Origin: Ruegeria arenilitoris
Lineage (GTDB): Bacteria > Pseudomonadota > Alphaproteobacteria > Rhodobacterales > Rhodobacteraceae
Direction of reading: 5' to 3'
Length of the DNA stretch: 64,000 bases
Assembly: GCF_013032445.1 (NCBI RefSeq)
Contig: NZ_WQCA01000004.1
Coordinates: 124,001 to 188,000, forward strand
Made by a program: the position numbers and the translations under genes. Positions 20,110 to 28,457 of the stretch are shown here, one piece after another. The notes beneath the pieces are model-generated. The model ran no database searches. It was not told the DNA's origin and saw only the letters and a program-made list of their open reading frames with translations. Position 1 is the first letter of the stretch; each line of letters opens with the position of its first letter.

Positions 20110-20311
20110 CCCCTAGGTCGCCTAATGTGGGAACTGAGAAACAAATAGAGGAGGCACGCGATCCCGACTTCGATCTGGCACGCAGCCAGATGTTTCCTGA
20201 ATGCAGGTTCACGTCGCCAGAACCGCGATCGTGAAACCCCTCTGAAAACGGAAGCTTTGCCAGAAGGGGGGTGAAAAATCCCCCAGAGCCTGTGACCAGA
20301 AACCGTTTCAT
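20110..20311 (-). pseudogene. 5' remnant of an NAD-dependent sugar epimerase
   Basis: A minus-strand reading frame with a good GAGG ribosome-binding site begins MKRFLVTGSGGF, the Rossmann start of sugar-nucleotide epimerases, and keeps LAKL, EGFH and DVNL at roughly the spacing seen in UDP-glucuronate or UDP-GlcNAc epimerases. The GxxGxxG glycine after GF is lost, and after about 40 residues all similarity ends. The remaining ~300 codons are missing. Epimerases of this type usually pair with the dehydrogenase gene found just downstream, so this looks like deletion decay. Judged from memory of the family, without alignment. Confidence 0.5.
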
Positions 20312-20395
20312 GTAACCCTCGACCTTAGCGCAGACTTTGACGCATCAGGGATACTGTCGCAGCGGCAAGGTCAAGGGGATTCTGGGGTGAAACGC

Positions 20396-20920
20396 CTAGC
20401 CGACGATCATCTGCTTCATACGAAGCGCTTCATATTCCAGCTCTTCAAGGCGGAAATGCACGACGTCGCCGATGGTGATGACACCGACCAGATTCCCGTC
20501 ACGCAGAACCGGCATGTGGCGGAAGCGGCCTTCGGTCATGGTTTTCAGAACATCGTTCAGATAGTCATCCGGCGAGCAGGTCTTTACCTCGCGCGTCATC
20601 AGATCTTCGACCGCTTGCGGCAGGGTCTGGCCGGGTGTGTCGGCCATGCGCCGTACGATGTCACGCTCGGACAGGATGCCCTGCAGCGCGCCGTTCTGGT
20701 CGGTCACCAGCACCGCACCGATCCGCTTTTCCTTCAGCGTGTTGACGACAGAATGGATCGTCTCGTTCGGGCGCACCGAAAACACCGCATCCCCTTTACC
20801 TTCCAGCAACTTGGCCACGGTTGTCTGCGAGTGCGACAGGTTCGAGTCCGTCGATTGGCTGTACGTGGACTTGTCTGCCTTGTCGCCACGCGATGGCGAT
20901 TGGTAAGAGGTTGGGGCCAT
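20396..20920 (-). CDS. CBS-domain pair protein
   Basis: 174 aa. Two CBS motifs (about residues 40-100 and 108-165) form one Bateman module that probably senses adenine nucleotides; IGAVLVTDQNGALQGILSERD and FRHMPVLRDGNLVGVITIGD are the hallmark strands. A Ser/Gln-rich, low-complexity N-terminal stretch of ~35 residues precedes them, longer than in stand-alone relatives. AAGGAG lies 7 nt before the ATG at 20920. The protein or enzyme it regulates is unknown. Confidence 0.85.
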   Translation of the reverse strand: MAPTSYQSPSRGDKADKSTYSQSTDSNLSHSQTTVAKLLEGKGDAVFSVRPNETIHSVVNTLKEKRIGAVLVTDQNGALQGILSERDIVRRMADTPGQTLPQAVEDLMTREVKTCSPDDYLNDVLKTMTEGRFRHMPVLRDGNLVGVITIGDVVHFRLEELEYEALRMKQMIVG

Positions 20921-21044
20921 GGGCAATCTCCTTCATGGTTCTTGCAAAGTCTTTCCCTTTCACCTTAGCGCAGCTAAACGACCTGTATAGGGTGCATTTT
21001 CGCTGATCGGCGGAATCTCCCGACTGCAGAGGAACCTTAAGCCT

Positions 21045-21230
21045 TTGAACGAGCTGTATCTTACCCCGCCCGTGGCCGCGTTGATTTTCTTTGCGGTGGT
21101 CGTATGCGGCCATAATTTCCGCAAGACGTGGAAACAAAAGGCTCCGGGCTGGCAGAAACGAGCCTGGCTGTTCGGAGTGCCCGCAGGGGTTGGCCTTTTG
21201 ATGCTGGGCTTTTTGCCGCTGAAACTGTGA
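21045..21230 (+). CDS. 61-aa small membrane protein
   Basis: Starts at TTG behind GAGGAA. Two hydrophobic segments (about residues 9-22 and 43-58) flank a positively charged loop (RKTWKQK), the pattern of a small two-helix inner-membrane protein. It sits 63 bp before apbE and is codirectional with apbE-nqrM, so a role alongside the NQR maturation genes is possible. Not recognised as a named family. Confidence 0.55.
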   Translation: MNELYLTPPVAALIFFAVVVCGHNFRKTWKQKAPGWQKRAWLFGVPAGVGLLMLGFLPLKL

Positions 21231-21293
21231 CCGGTTTGACTCCGGCAAGGGTGGCTGGCATATGCCGGGCACTGAATTTTCGGAGACCACCCC

Positions 21294-22319
21294 ATGCGTC
21301 TTGTGCCTGTACTGGCCTTTGCCACACTTCTGTCCGGCTGCCTGTTCGACAAGGAGCCCGAAGTGGTCCGCCTGTCGGGCGAAACGATGGGCACAACGTT
21401 CAATATCACCGCGATTGGTGAAAATCTGGACGAGGACGCTTTGGCCAGCGCGGTCCAAGAAACCTTGGCCGAAGTCAACGCCAAGATGTCGAACTGGGAT
21501 CCGAATTCCGAGGTCTCGACCTTTTCCGCCGCAACCGGCACAGACCCCATGTCCGTATCCGCCGAATTCGCGCAGGTGATAACGGCGGCGAATGAGGTGC
21601 ATGAGAAATCCGGGGGTATCTTCGACGTCACCCTGGGCCCGCTGATTGAGCTGTGGGGCTTTGGTCCGCGCACGCCGGAAGACCCGGTGCCTTCGGATGC
21701 CGAAATTGAGGCCGCGCTGAGCGGTGTCGGCCAAAACCGCTTGCTGACTCTGGACGTTAAGGCGGGCACGCTGGCGAAGTCTGAACCCGGCGTGGGCATC
21801 AACCTGTCCGCCATCGCCAAGGGTTATGGCATCGACGCCGTCGCCGAGAGGCTGCGTGAGGCGGGGATCGAAGATTATCTGGTCGAGATCGGCGGCGATC
21901 TGGTTACCAAGGGTCAGAACGACAAGGGCGAAATCTGGCGCATCGGCATCGAAAAGCCGCAGGCCGTTGCACAGACCCCGCAACTGATCGTATCGGTGGG
22001 CGATCTGGGCATGGCCAGTTCCGGCGATTACAAGAATTTCTTCGAACAGGACGGTGTGCGCTATTCGCATATCATTGACCCGACTACGGGCCGTCCGATC
22101 ACGCACCGGACCACCTCGGTCACCGTTCTGGCCGAAAACGCGATGATGGCGGATGCCTGGGCCACCGCAATGCTGGCGCTGGGGCAGGAAAAGGGCCTTG
22201 AGCTGGCCGAAAAGCATGAACTTGCCGTGTATTTCATCTCGCGGGATGTGACAGGCGGCGAAGAAGCCTATATCACCGTACACAGCTCCGCATTCAAAGA
22301 CGCGATTGGCACCAACTAA
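21294..22319 (+). CDS. apbE: FAD:protein FMN transferase
   Basis: 341 aa lipoprotein: signal peptide with lipobox LLSGC near residue 17. ApbE attaches FMN to threonine in the (S/T)GA(T/S) motif of NqrB and NqrC. The family signatures GETMGTTFNITAIGE, the SAIAKGYGIDAVAE substrate loop and DPTTGRPITHRTTSVTVLA with its metal-binding region are present. It lies 15 bp before nqrM; together they mature the complex encoded by nqrABCDEF upstream. Confidence 0.94.
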   Translation: MRLVPVLAFATLLSGCLFDKEPEVVRLSGETMGTTFNITAIGENLDEDALASAVQETLAEVNAKMSNWDPNSEVSTFSAATGTDPMSVSAEFAQVITAANEVHEKSGGIFDVTLGPLIELWGFGPRTPEDPVPSDAEIEAALSGVGQNRLLTLDVKAGTLAKSEPGVGINLSAIAKGYGIDAVAERLREAGIEDYLVEIGGDLVTKGQNDKGEIWRIGIEKPQAVAQTPQLIVSVGDLGMASSGDYKNFFEQDGVRYSHIIDPTTGRPITHRTTSVTVLAENAMMADAWATAMLALGQEKGLELAEKHELAVYFISRDVTGGEEAYITVHSSAFKDAIGTN

Positions 22320-22334
22320 CCGGTAGGACCCACG

Positions 22335-22577
22335 ATGAGCACTTTTATTCTGGCCTTCATTCTGCTGACCCTCGTCGTGGTGGGCATGTCGTTGGGCGTG
22401 ATGCTGATGGGTAAAACCATCAAGGGCAGCTGCGGCGGTCTGAACGCGATCTCGGGTGCCGACAAATGCGTGGTCTGCCAGAAAGACGTCGATCCGAACT
22501 CGCCGCTGCGCGACAAGCTGCAGTGCAAGCGCGCCAAAAAGATGCTGGAACAGATGGAACGGCAGGTCGAAGCCTAA
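22335..22577 (+). CDS. nqrM: Na+-NQR maturation protein NqrM
   Basis: 80 aa: an N-terminal membrane helix (residues 3-27) followed by a Cys-rich motif SCGGLN...DKCVVC, the hallmark of the DUF539/NqrM family. NqrM is needed for assembly of the NqrD/NqrE iron centre. Immediately follows apbE. Confidence 0.93.
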   Translation: MSTFILAFILLTLVVVGMSLGVMLMGKTIKGSCGGLNAISGADKCVVCQKDVDPNSPLRDKLQCKRAKKMLEQMERQVEA

Positions 22578-22641
22578 ATTACGCTTCGCCCCGGGCTGAG
22601 AATTGGCTAACTAAGTCCCTGACTATCGGGGAGGCACAGCC

Positions 22642-24330
22642 ATGGCCAAAGCCAAGAACATCCTGTTCATCATGTTCGACCAGTTGCGCTGGGACTATTT
22701 GAGTTGCTACGGCCACCCGCATCTGCACACCCCCAATATTGACCGTCTGGCCGCTCGTGGCGTGCGGTTCGACCGGGCCTATATCCAATCCCCGATCTGC
22801 GGCAGTTCGCGCATGTCCACCTATACCGGGCGTTACGTGCACTCGCACGGGGCCTCGTGGAACGGCATCCCGCTGAAGGTGGGTGAAATCACCATGGGCG
22901 ACCATCTGCGCAAGGCGGGCATGGACTGCTGGCTGGTTGGCAAAACCCATATGAAAGCAGATGCCGAAGGGATGGCGCGGCTTGGTCTGGAGCCCGACAG
23001 TCTAATCGGCGCCCGCGTGGCGGAGTGCGGGTTCGATGTCTATGAGCGCGACGACGGGATGCGCCCCGAAGGCCCGGATGGGTTCTATGACCCGAACGGG
23101 GCGGGGAAATACAACGAGTACCTGACCGACAAAGGCTATGAGAGCGACAACCCGTGGCACGACTTTGCCAATTCCGGTCTGGATGCGGATGGCAACGTGT
23201 TGTCGGGCTGGTTCCTGAAAAACTCGACCGAGGCGGCGAATATCGCCGAAGAGGACAGCGAAACCCCCTATCTGACCGGGCGCGGCATCGAGTTCATGGA
23301 AAGCCATGACGCCCCGTGGTGCTGTCACCTGAGCTTTATCAAGCCGCACTGGCCATACATTGTGCCTGAACCCTATGCCTCAATGTACGGTCCCGAGCAT
23401 GTGCTGTCAGTGGTCCGGTCCGAGGCCGAGCATCAGAATGCCCATCCGGTGCTGCGCGCCTTCATGGACACGAAAATCGGCCAGACCTTCTCGCGTCAAG
23501 ACGTGCGCGAGGCGGTGATCCCCGCCTATATGGGACTGATCAAACAAGCAGATGATCAGATGGGCCGTCTGTTTGACTGGATGGAGAAAACCGGTCGGAT
23601 GGAGGATACGATGATCGTGCTGACCTCGGATCACGGCGACTTTCTGGGCGATCACTGGATGGGAGAGAAGACGTTCTTCCACGATGCCTCGACCAAGATG
23701 CCCTTGATTATTTACGACCCGTCACCCGAGGCCGACGCGACGCGCGGCACCGTCAGCAACGCCCTGGTCGAGTCCATCGACCTTGCCCCGACCTTTGTCG
23801 ATGTGGCTGGCGGCGATGTTGCGCCACATATCCTTGAAGGGCATTCGCTGCTGCCGATCCTGCATGGGCAGCAGGATGAAACGCCGCGCAATGTGGTGAT
23901 CTGCGAATACGATTACTCCGCCTCACCCATTGCCGACATGCTGAATGCATCGGTTCGCGATGCGGTGATGTTCATGGTCGCCAACAAGAAATGGAAACTG
24001 ATTCATTGCGAAGGTGGCCACCGGCCCATCCTGTTCGATCTGGAAAACGACCCGGACGAACTGACCGATCTGAGCGGCAGTGCCGACCACGCCGAGGCCA
24101 TCGCTGAGATGTACGACCACCTCTTTGCCTGGACCCGCCGCCCGTCCCAGCGGACCACGCGGTCGGAACAGCAACTGATCGAGATGCGCACAAAAAGCCG
24201 GGGCAGGGGGGTTGTCCTGGGGATATATGACGAAAACGAGGCCCCGCTGGACCTGACCGTCAAATACCGCGGGCGAAAAGCCCGACCTTTTGCCGAATAT
24301 ATCAGCGGGGACAAACCGCAACGGGATTAA
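22642..24330 (+). CDS. sulfatase / phosphonate monoester hydrolase superfamily protein
   Basis: 562 aa alkaline-phosphatase-fold hydrolase. Metal-site motifs: FDQLRWD near the N-terminus, the nucleophile region ICGSSRMSTYTGR with Cys53, a GKTHM lysine segment, and TSDHGDFLGDH near residue 330. Sulfatases normally carry CxPxR; here it is C-G-S-S-R, so the formylglycine-forming context is altered at the Pro. Size and the RMSTYTGRY context resemble phosphonate/phosphate diester hydrolases. No sulfatase-modifying enzyme is encoded nearby. Substrate unknown. Confidence 0.8.
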   Translation: MAKAKNILFIMFDQLRWDYLSCYGHPHLHTPNIDRLAARGVRFDRAYIQSPICGSSRMSTYTGRYVHSHGASWNGIPLKVGEITMGDHLRKAGMDCWLVGKTHMKADAEGMARLGLEPDSLIGARVAECGFDVYERDDGMRPEGPDGFYDPNGAGKYNEYLTDKGYESDNPWHDFANSGLDADGNVLSGWFLKNSTEAANIAEEDSETPYLTGRGIEFMESHDAPWCCHLSFIKPHWPYIVPEPYASMYGPEHVLSVVRSEAEHQNAHPVLRAFMDTKIGQTFSRQDVREAVIPAYMGLIKQADDQMGRLFDWMEKTGRMEDTMIVLTSDHGDFLGDHWMGEKTFFHDASTKMPLIIYDPSPEADATRGTVSNALVESIDLAPTFVDVAGGDVAPHILEGHSLLPILHGQQDETPRNVVICEYDYSASPIADMLNASVRDAVMFMVANKKWKLIHCEGGHRPILFDLENDPDELTDLSGSADHAEAIAEMYDHLFAWTRRPSQRTTRSEQQLIEMRTKSRGRGVVLGIYDENEAPLDLTVKYRGRKARPFAEYISGDKPQRD

Positions 24331-24418
24331 TTCTGACCGGTGCAGGCCAAAAGGCGGTTCACCCTAGGCAGGTCAGGCGATACAAGACGGACCAAGAGCA
24401 GAAATCCGGAGAACCGAA

Positions 24419-25936
24419 ATGACCGCCCCCAAACCCGTTGTCCTGTGCATTCTTGATGGTTGGGGCCTGTCCGAGGACACCAAAGCCAACGCGCCTTACT
24501 TGGCCAACACGCCCACCTTCGACGCGATAATGGGCAACGGTCCCCACGCGACTCTGATTACGCACGGGCCGGATGTGGGTCTGCCCAGCGGTCAGATGGG
24601 CAATTCCGAGGTTGGTCACACCAATATCGGCGCTGGCCGCGTCGTGGCGATGGATCTGGGACAGATTGATCTGGCGATTGAGGACTGCTCGTTCTTCGAC
24701 AACGACGCCCTGCAGGATTTCATTGCTAAGGTGAAGGCCTCGGGCGGCACCGCGCATATGATGGGTCTGGTGTCGGATGGCGGGGTTCATGGACATCTGA
24801 ACCACATCGTTGCCGCCGCCAAGGCGATCACCGACGCGGGCGTTCCGGTCGCACTGCACGCAATCACCGATGGCCGCGACGTGGCGCCGAAATCCGCCTT
24901 TACCTATATCGCCGAGTTGGAAGACCGCCTGCCCGCAGGCGCGCGCATTGTCACCGTCAGCGGGCGCTATTTCACGATGGACCGCGACAATCGCTGGGAA
25001 CGCGTCAGCGAGGCCTATGAAGCGATGATCAAAGGGCAAGGCCGGACAGCCGCCACCGCGCATGGCGCAATTGACCATGCCTACAACCAGTCGGAAACCG
25101 ATGAGTTCATCGTGCCCACGGTTTTGGATGGCTTTGGCGGGGTGAAAGACGGAGACGGATTCTTCTGTCTCAACTTCCGCGCCGACCGCGCCCGCGAAAT
25201 TCTGCGCGCGATTGGTGAACCCGGCTTTGCCGATTTCGATACCGGCCGGCGCCCACAACTGTCGGCTCTACTGGGGATGGTCGAATACTCGGATGGTCAC
25301 AACGCCTATATGAACACCGTTTTCCCCAAGCGGGACATAGTGAACACATTGGGCGAATGGGTCGCCAAGAAGGGTCTGCGTCAGTTCCGTCTGGCCGAGA
25401 CTGAGAAATACCCGCATGTCACATTCTTCCTCAACGGCGGCAAGGAAACGCCCGAGGTAGGAGAGGACCGCTTCATGCCGAAATCCCCCAAAGTGGCGAC
25501 TTATGATCTGCAGCCCGAAATGTCCTCGGCCGAGGTGACCGTGAAGTTCGTCGAGGCGATTGAGGCCGGGTATGACCTGATCGTCACCAACTATGCCAAC
25601 CCGGACATGGTTGGCCATACCGGCGATCTGCAAGCGGCGATCAAGGCTTGTGAGGCTGTGGATCAGGGTTTGGCTCAGGTAGTTGACGCATTGAAAAAGG
25701 CCGGGGGCGCGATGATCATCACTGCCGACCACGGCAATTGCGAGATGATGGTTGATCCGAAAACCGGCGGGCCGCACACGGCGCACACACTGAACCCAGT
25801 CCCCGTGGCGCTGGTAGGCGGACCTGAGGGTGCTACGCTGCGCAACGGGCGTTTGTCCGATCTAGCGCCAACCCTGTTGCAGTTGATGGAGTTGGAACAA
25901 CCGCCGGAAATGACCGGGAAGAGCCTGCTGTCATGA
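24419..25936 (+). CDS. gpmI: 2,3-bisphosphoglycerate-independent phosphoglycerate mutase
   Basis: 505 aa, standard length. It interconverts 3- and 2-phosphoglycerate with two Mn ions. Catalytic Ser63 is in QMGNSEVGHTN; metal-site segments DGWGLSED (N-terminus), TNYANPDMVGHTGD and TADHGNCEMM are all present. It overlaps the following EnvC-like gene by 4 bp (ATGA), so the pair is translationally coupled. Confidence 0.96.
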   Translation: MTAPKPVVLCILDGWGLSEDTKANAPYLANTPTFDAIMGNGPHATLITHGPDVGLPSGQMGNSEVGHTNIGAGRVVAMDLGQIDLAIEDCSFFDNDALQDFIAKVKASGGTAHMMGLVSDGGVHGHLNHIVAAAKAITDAGVPVALHAITDGRDVAPKSAFTYIAELEDRLPAGARIVTVSGRYFTMDRDNRWERVSEAYEAMIKGQGRTAATAHGAIDHAYNQSETDEFIVPTVLDGFGGVKDGDGFFCLNFRADRAREILRAIGEPGFADFDTGRRPQLSALLGMVEYSDGHNAYMNTVFPKRDIVNTLGEWVAKKGLRQFRLAETEKYPHVTFFLNGGKETPEVGEDRFMPKSPKVATYDLQPEMSSAEVTVKFVEAIEAGYDLIVTNYANPDMVGHTGDLQAAIKACEAVDQGLAQVVDALKKAGGAMIITADHGNCEMMVDPKTGGPHTAHTLNPVPVALVGGPEGATLRNGRLSDLAPTLLQLMELEQPPEMTGKSLLS

Positions 25937-27063
25937 CCATGCGCGCGCTTTTTCTGGCGCTGCTGTTTGCAACACCTGTCCACGCGCAGTCAGACCCGGC
26001 CACAGCGGCGCTGAATGCGGCGCAGATGCTCGAGGACGCTTCCGTCGCCCTGACTGAGGCCGACAGCGCCCGCGACCGAGTGCGTGCCTTGACCGAGACC
26101 ATTCAGGCCTATGAAGCTGGGTTGGCCGCCATGCGTGATGGCCTGCGCCGTGCCGCCACGCGCGAGGCGCAGCTGACCGCAGAATTGCACAGTCGCGAAG
26201 AGGAAATCGCGCAGTTGCTGGGCGTATTGCAAACTATTGAGACGACGGCTCCGCCAGTTCTGATGCTGCACCCTTCGGGACCGTTGGGGTCGGCACGGGC
26301 AGGTATGATGTTGTCCGAAGTTACACCGGGCCTCAACGCCCGTGCGCAAGGCCTGGCCTATGATCTGCAAGAGGTTCGGACTCTGCAGCAGCTACAACAA
26401 AGTGCATCGGAAACCCTGACGGAAGGCCTGTCCGGCGTTCAGACGGCTCGTACGCAGTTGAGCACTGCCATCGCCGACCGCACAGACCTGCCAAGCCGAT
26501 TTGTCGAAGACCCCGTTAGAACTGCGATCCTGATCTCATCTACGGAAACGCTGGAAGGGTTTGCCAGTGGTTTGTCGGAGATCGCCGAAGGAGAGATCAC
26601 TGAAACCAACGCCGATATTTCCGATCACAAGGGCGAGATCGAATTACCTGTGCAGGGCGTGCTTTTGCACGGCGCCGGAGAGACGGATGCAGCCGGTGTC
26701 AAACGCCCCGGTGTGGTTCTGGCGACCCGACCCCGCGCTATTGTTACATCGCCGACAGCGGCCACTATCCGCTATCGCGGCCCTCTGCTTGACCTCGGAA
26801 ATCTGGTAATATTGGAACCTCAACCCGGACTTTTGTTCGTATTTTCGGGCTTGCAAGAGGTTTATGGCAACACCGGACAGGTGATTTCCAAGGGAACGCC
26901 AGTGGGCTTGATGCCAGGTGAAACGCCTGGAATCGGCGCTATTTTGTCAACAAGCGGTGATGGCACTGGAACTGACCGGTCAGAAACGCTCTATATAGAG
27001 GTAAGACAGGATAACAGCCCCGTGGACCCGGAGTCGTGGTTTCGGACCAGCAAGGATGGATGA
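25933..27063 (+). CDS. EnvC-like murein hydrolase activator (M23/LytM-like)
   Basis: 376 aa: signal peptide to about residue 18 (cleavage near VHA/QS), a long coiled-coil region (about 20-240) and a C-terminal LytM-like beta domain. The Zn-binding HxxxD and HxH residues of active M23 peptidases are not seen, e.g. LVILEPQPGLLFVFSG and YIEVRQ replace the usual histidine-bearing strands; this degenerate state is the rule for EnvC/NlpD activators of amidases. It lies between gpmI and ctpA, a common alphaproteobacterial order. Confidence 0.8.
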   Translation: MTMRALFLALLFATPVHAQSDPATAALNAAQMLEDASVALTEADSARDRVRALTETIQAYEAGLAAMRDGLRRAATREAQLTAELHSREEEIAQLLGVLQTIETTAPPVLMLHPSGPLGSARAGMMLSEVTPGLNARAQGLAYDLQEVRTLQQLQQSASETLTEGLSGVQTARTQLSTAIADRTDLPSRFVEDPVRTAILISSTETLEGFASGLSEIAEGEITETNADISDHKGEIELPVQGVLLHGAGETDAAGVKRPGVVLATRPRAIVTSPTAATIRYRGPLLDLGNLVILEPQPGLLFVFSGLQEVYGNTGQVISKGTPVGLMPGETPGIGAILSTSGDGTGTDRSETLYIEVRQDNSPVDPESWFRTSKDG

Positions 27064-27069
27064 ACACGT

Positions 27070-28410
27070 ATGAAGAAATTTGTGATGGCCGGTCTGGCCG
27101 GAACCGTGGCAGGCATAATCGCAACCACACAAATCGCAGGCCCTCTGCTGGCGCAGGAGGCCGAGAGCAAGGCCAGTGTCTATGAGCAACTGGACCTGTT
27201 TGGCGACATCTTCGAACGCATTCGCGCGCAATATGTTGAAGAAGTTGAGCCCGAAGAGCTGATCGAAGCCGCCATTGACGGGATGTTGACCTCGCTGGAT
27301 CCGCATTCCAGCTATTTGTCGCCAGACGATGCCGAACAGATGCGGGTCCAGACCCGCGGTGAGTTTGGCGGGTTAGGCATCGAGGTCACACAAGAGGATG
27401 GCTTTGTCAAAGTCGTCTCTCCTATCGATGACACGCCAGCGGATGAAGCGGGTATTGAGGCTGGTGATTTTATCACCCACGTGGATGGCGAAAGCATTCT
27501 GGGCCTGACGCTGGACAAGGCCGTGGATTTGATGCGCGGTCCTGTCGGTTCAGAAATCGTGATCACTGTCGTGCGCGAGGGTGAGGCAGACCCGTTTGAT
27601 GTCACCATCATCCGTGACACAATCAAACTGACCGCTGTTCGCGCCCGCACCGAAGGGACTAGCGTTGTGCTGCGTGTGACTACCTTCAACGATCAGACCT
27701 TTCCGAACCTTGAGGAAGGTTTGAACGAACAGATCGAAGAAGCTGGTGGCATCGACAAGATCAACGGCTTTGTTCTGGACCTGCGCAACAACCCCGGTGG
27801 TTTGCTGACGCAGGCGATCAAAGTCTCGGATGCGTTTCTAAACGAAGGTGAGATTGTATCGACTCGTGGTCGTGATCTGGGCGAAGGCGAACGTTTCAAC
27901 GCGACACCCGGCGATCTGGCCGAAGGCAAGCCGATCGTGGTTCTGATCAATAGCGGTTCGGCCTCGGCATCCGAGATTGTAGCCGGTGCGCTGCAGGATC
28001 ACCGCCGCGCCATCGTGGTCGGCACCAAGAGCTTTGGAAAAGGTTCGGTCCAGACCGTCATGCCGCTGCGCGGCGACGGTGCGATGCGCTTGACTACATC
28101 GCGCTACTACACACCGTCGGGCCGCTCGATTCAGGCGCTTGGTGTCAGTCCTGACATCATCGTCGAACAACCGCGCCCCACTCCGAACACGGACGAGGAG
28201 GAGTCTGATCGTCCTTCGCGTTCCGAGGCCGATCTGCGCGGCAGCCTGAACAATGACAGCCTCAGCGAGGATGAAATCCGCCAGATTGAGGAAGACCGCG
28301 CCCGCGCCGAAGCCACTGCTGAGTTGCGGGAGCAGGATTATCAATTGGCCTATGCCATCGACATCCTAAAGGGTCTGTCGGCTTTCAACCCGAACGGGCC
28401 GTCTCAGTAA
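27070..28410 (+). CDS. ctpA: C-terminal processing peptidase (S41 family)
   Basis: 446 aa periplasmic serine protease: N-terminal signal/anchor, PDZ domain (about residues 85-165, with GGLGIEV and IDDTPADEAGIEAGDFI), and an S41 catalytic domain with the SASASEIVAGALQ serine region and TKSFGKGSVQ lysine. The acidic, Arg-rich tail after residue 370 is typical of alphaproteobacterial CtpA. It follows the EnvC-like gene by 6 bp; both act on the cell envelope. Confidence 0.92.
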   Translation: MKKFVMAGLAGTVAGIIATTQIAGPLLAQEAESKASVYEQLDLFGDIFERIRAQYVEEVEPEELIEAAIDGMLTSLDPHSSYLSPDDAEQMRVQTRGEFGGLGIEVTQEDGFVKVVSPIDDTPADEAGIEAGDFITHVDGESILGLTLDKAVDLMRGPVGSEIVITVVREGEADPFDVTIIRDTIKLTAVRARTEGTSVVLRVTTFNDQTFPNLEEGLNEQIEEAGGIDKINGFVLDLRNNPGGLLTQAIKVSDAFLNEGEIVSTRGRDLGEGERFNATPGDLAEGKPIVVLINSGSASASEIVAGALQDHRRAIVVGTKSFGKGSVQTVMPLRGDGAMRLTTSRYYTPSGRSIQALGVSPDIIVEQPRPTPNTDEEESDRPSRSEADLRGSLNNDSLSEDEIRQIEEDRARAEATAELREQDYQLAYAIDILKGLSAFNPNGPSQ

Positions 28411-28417
28411 CAAAAAA

Positions 28418-28444
28418 GGGCCGCCTGATCCGGCGGCCCTTTTT
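28418..28444. terminator. terminator between ctpA and the convergent MFS gene
   Basis: GGGCCGCC (28418-28425) pairs with GGCGGCCC (28432-28439) around a 6-nt loop, flanked by A-run and T-run, so it can act in both directions. Confidence 0.88.
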
Positions 28445-28457
28445 CCTTGCAGGTGTG

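Noticed and set aside
20173-20191. ATCTGGC/GCCAGAT hairpin as a terminator
   Set aside because: Stem is perfect, but no T-run follows on either strand and it lies within the epimerase remnant.
20796-22283. 495-aa minus-strand ORF
   Set aside because: Antisense to apbE and the CBS gene, with His/Gln/Arg-rich composition typical of a shadow frame.
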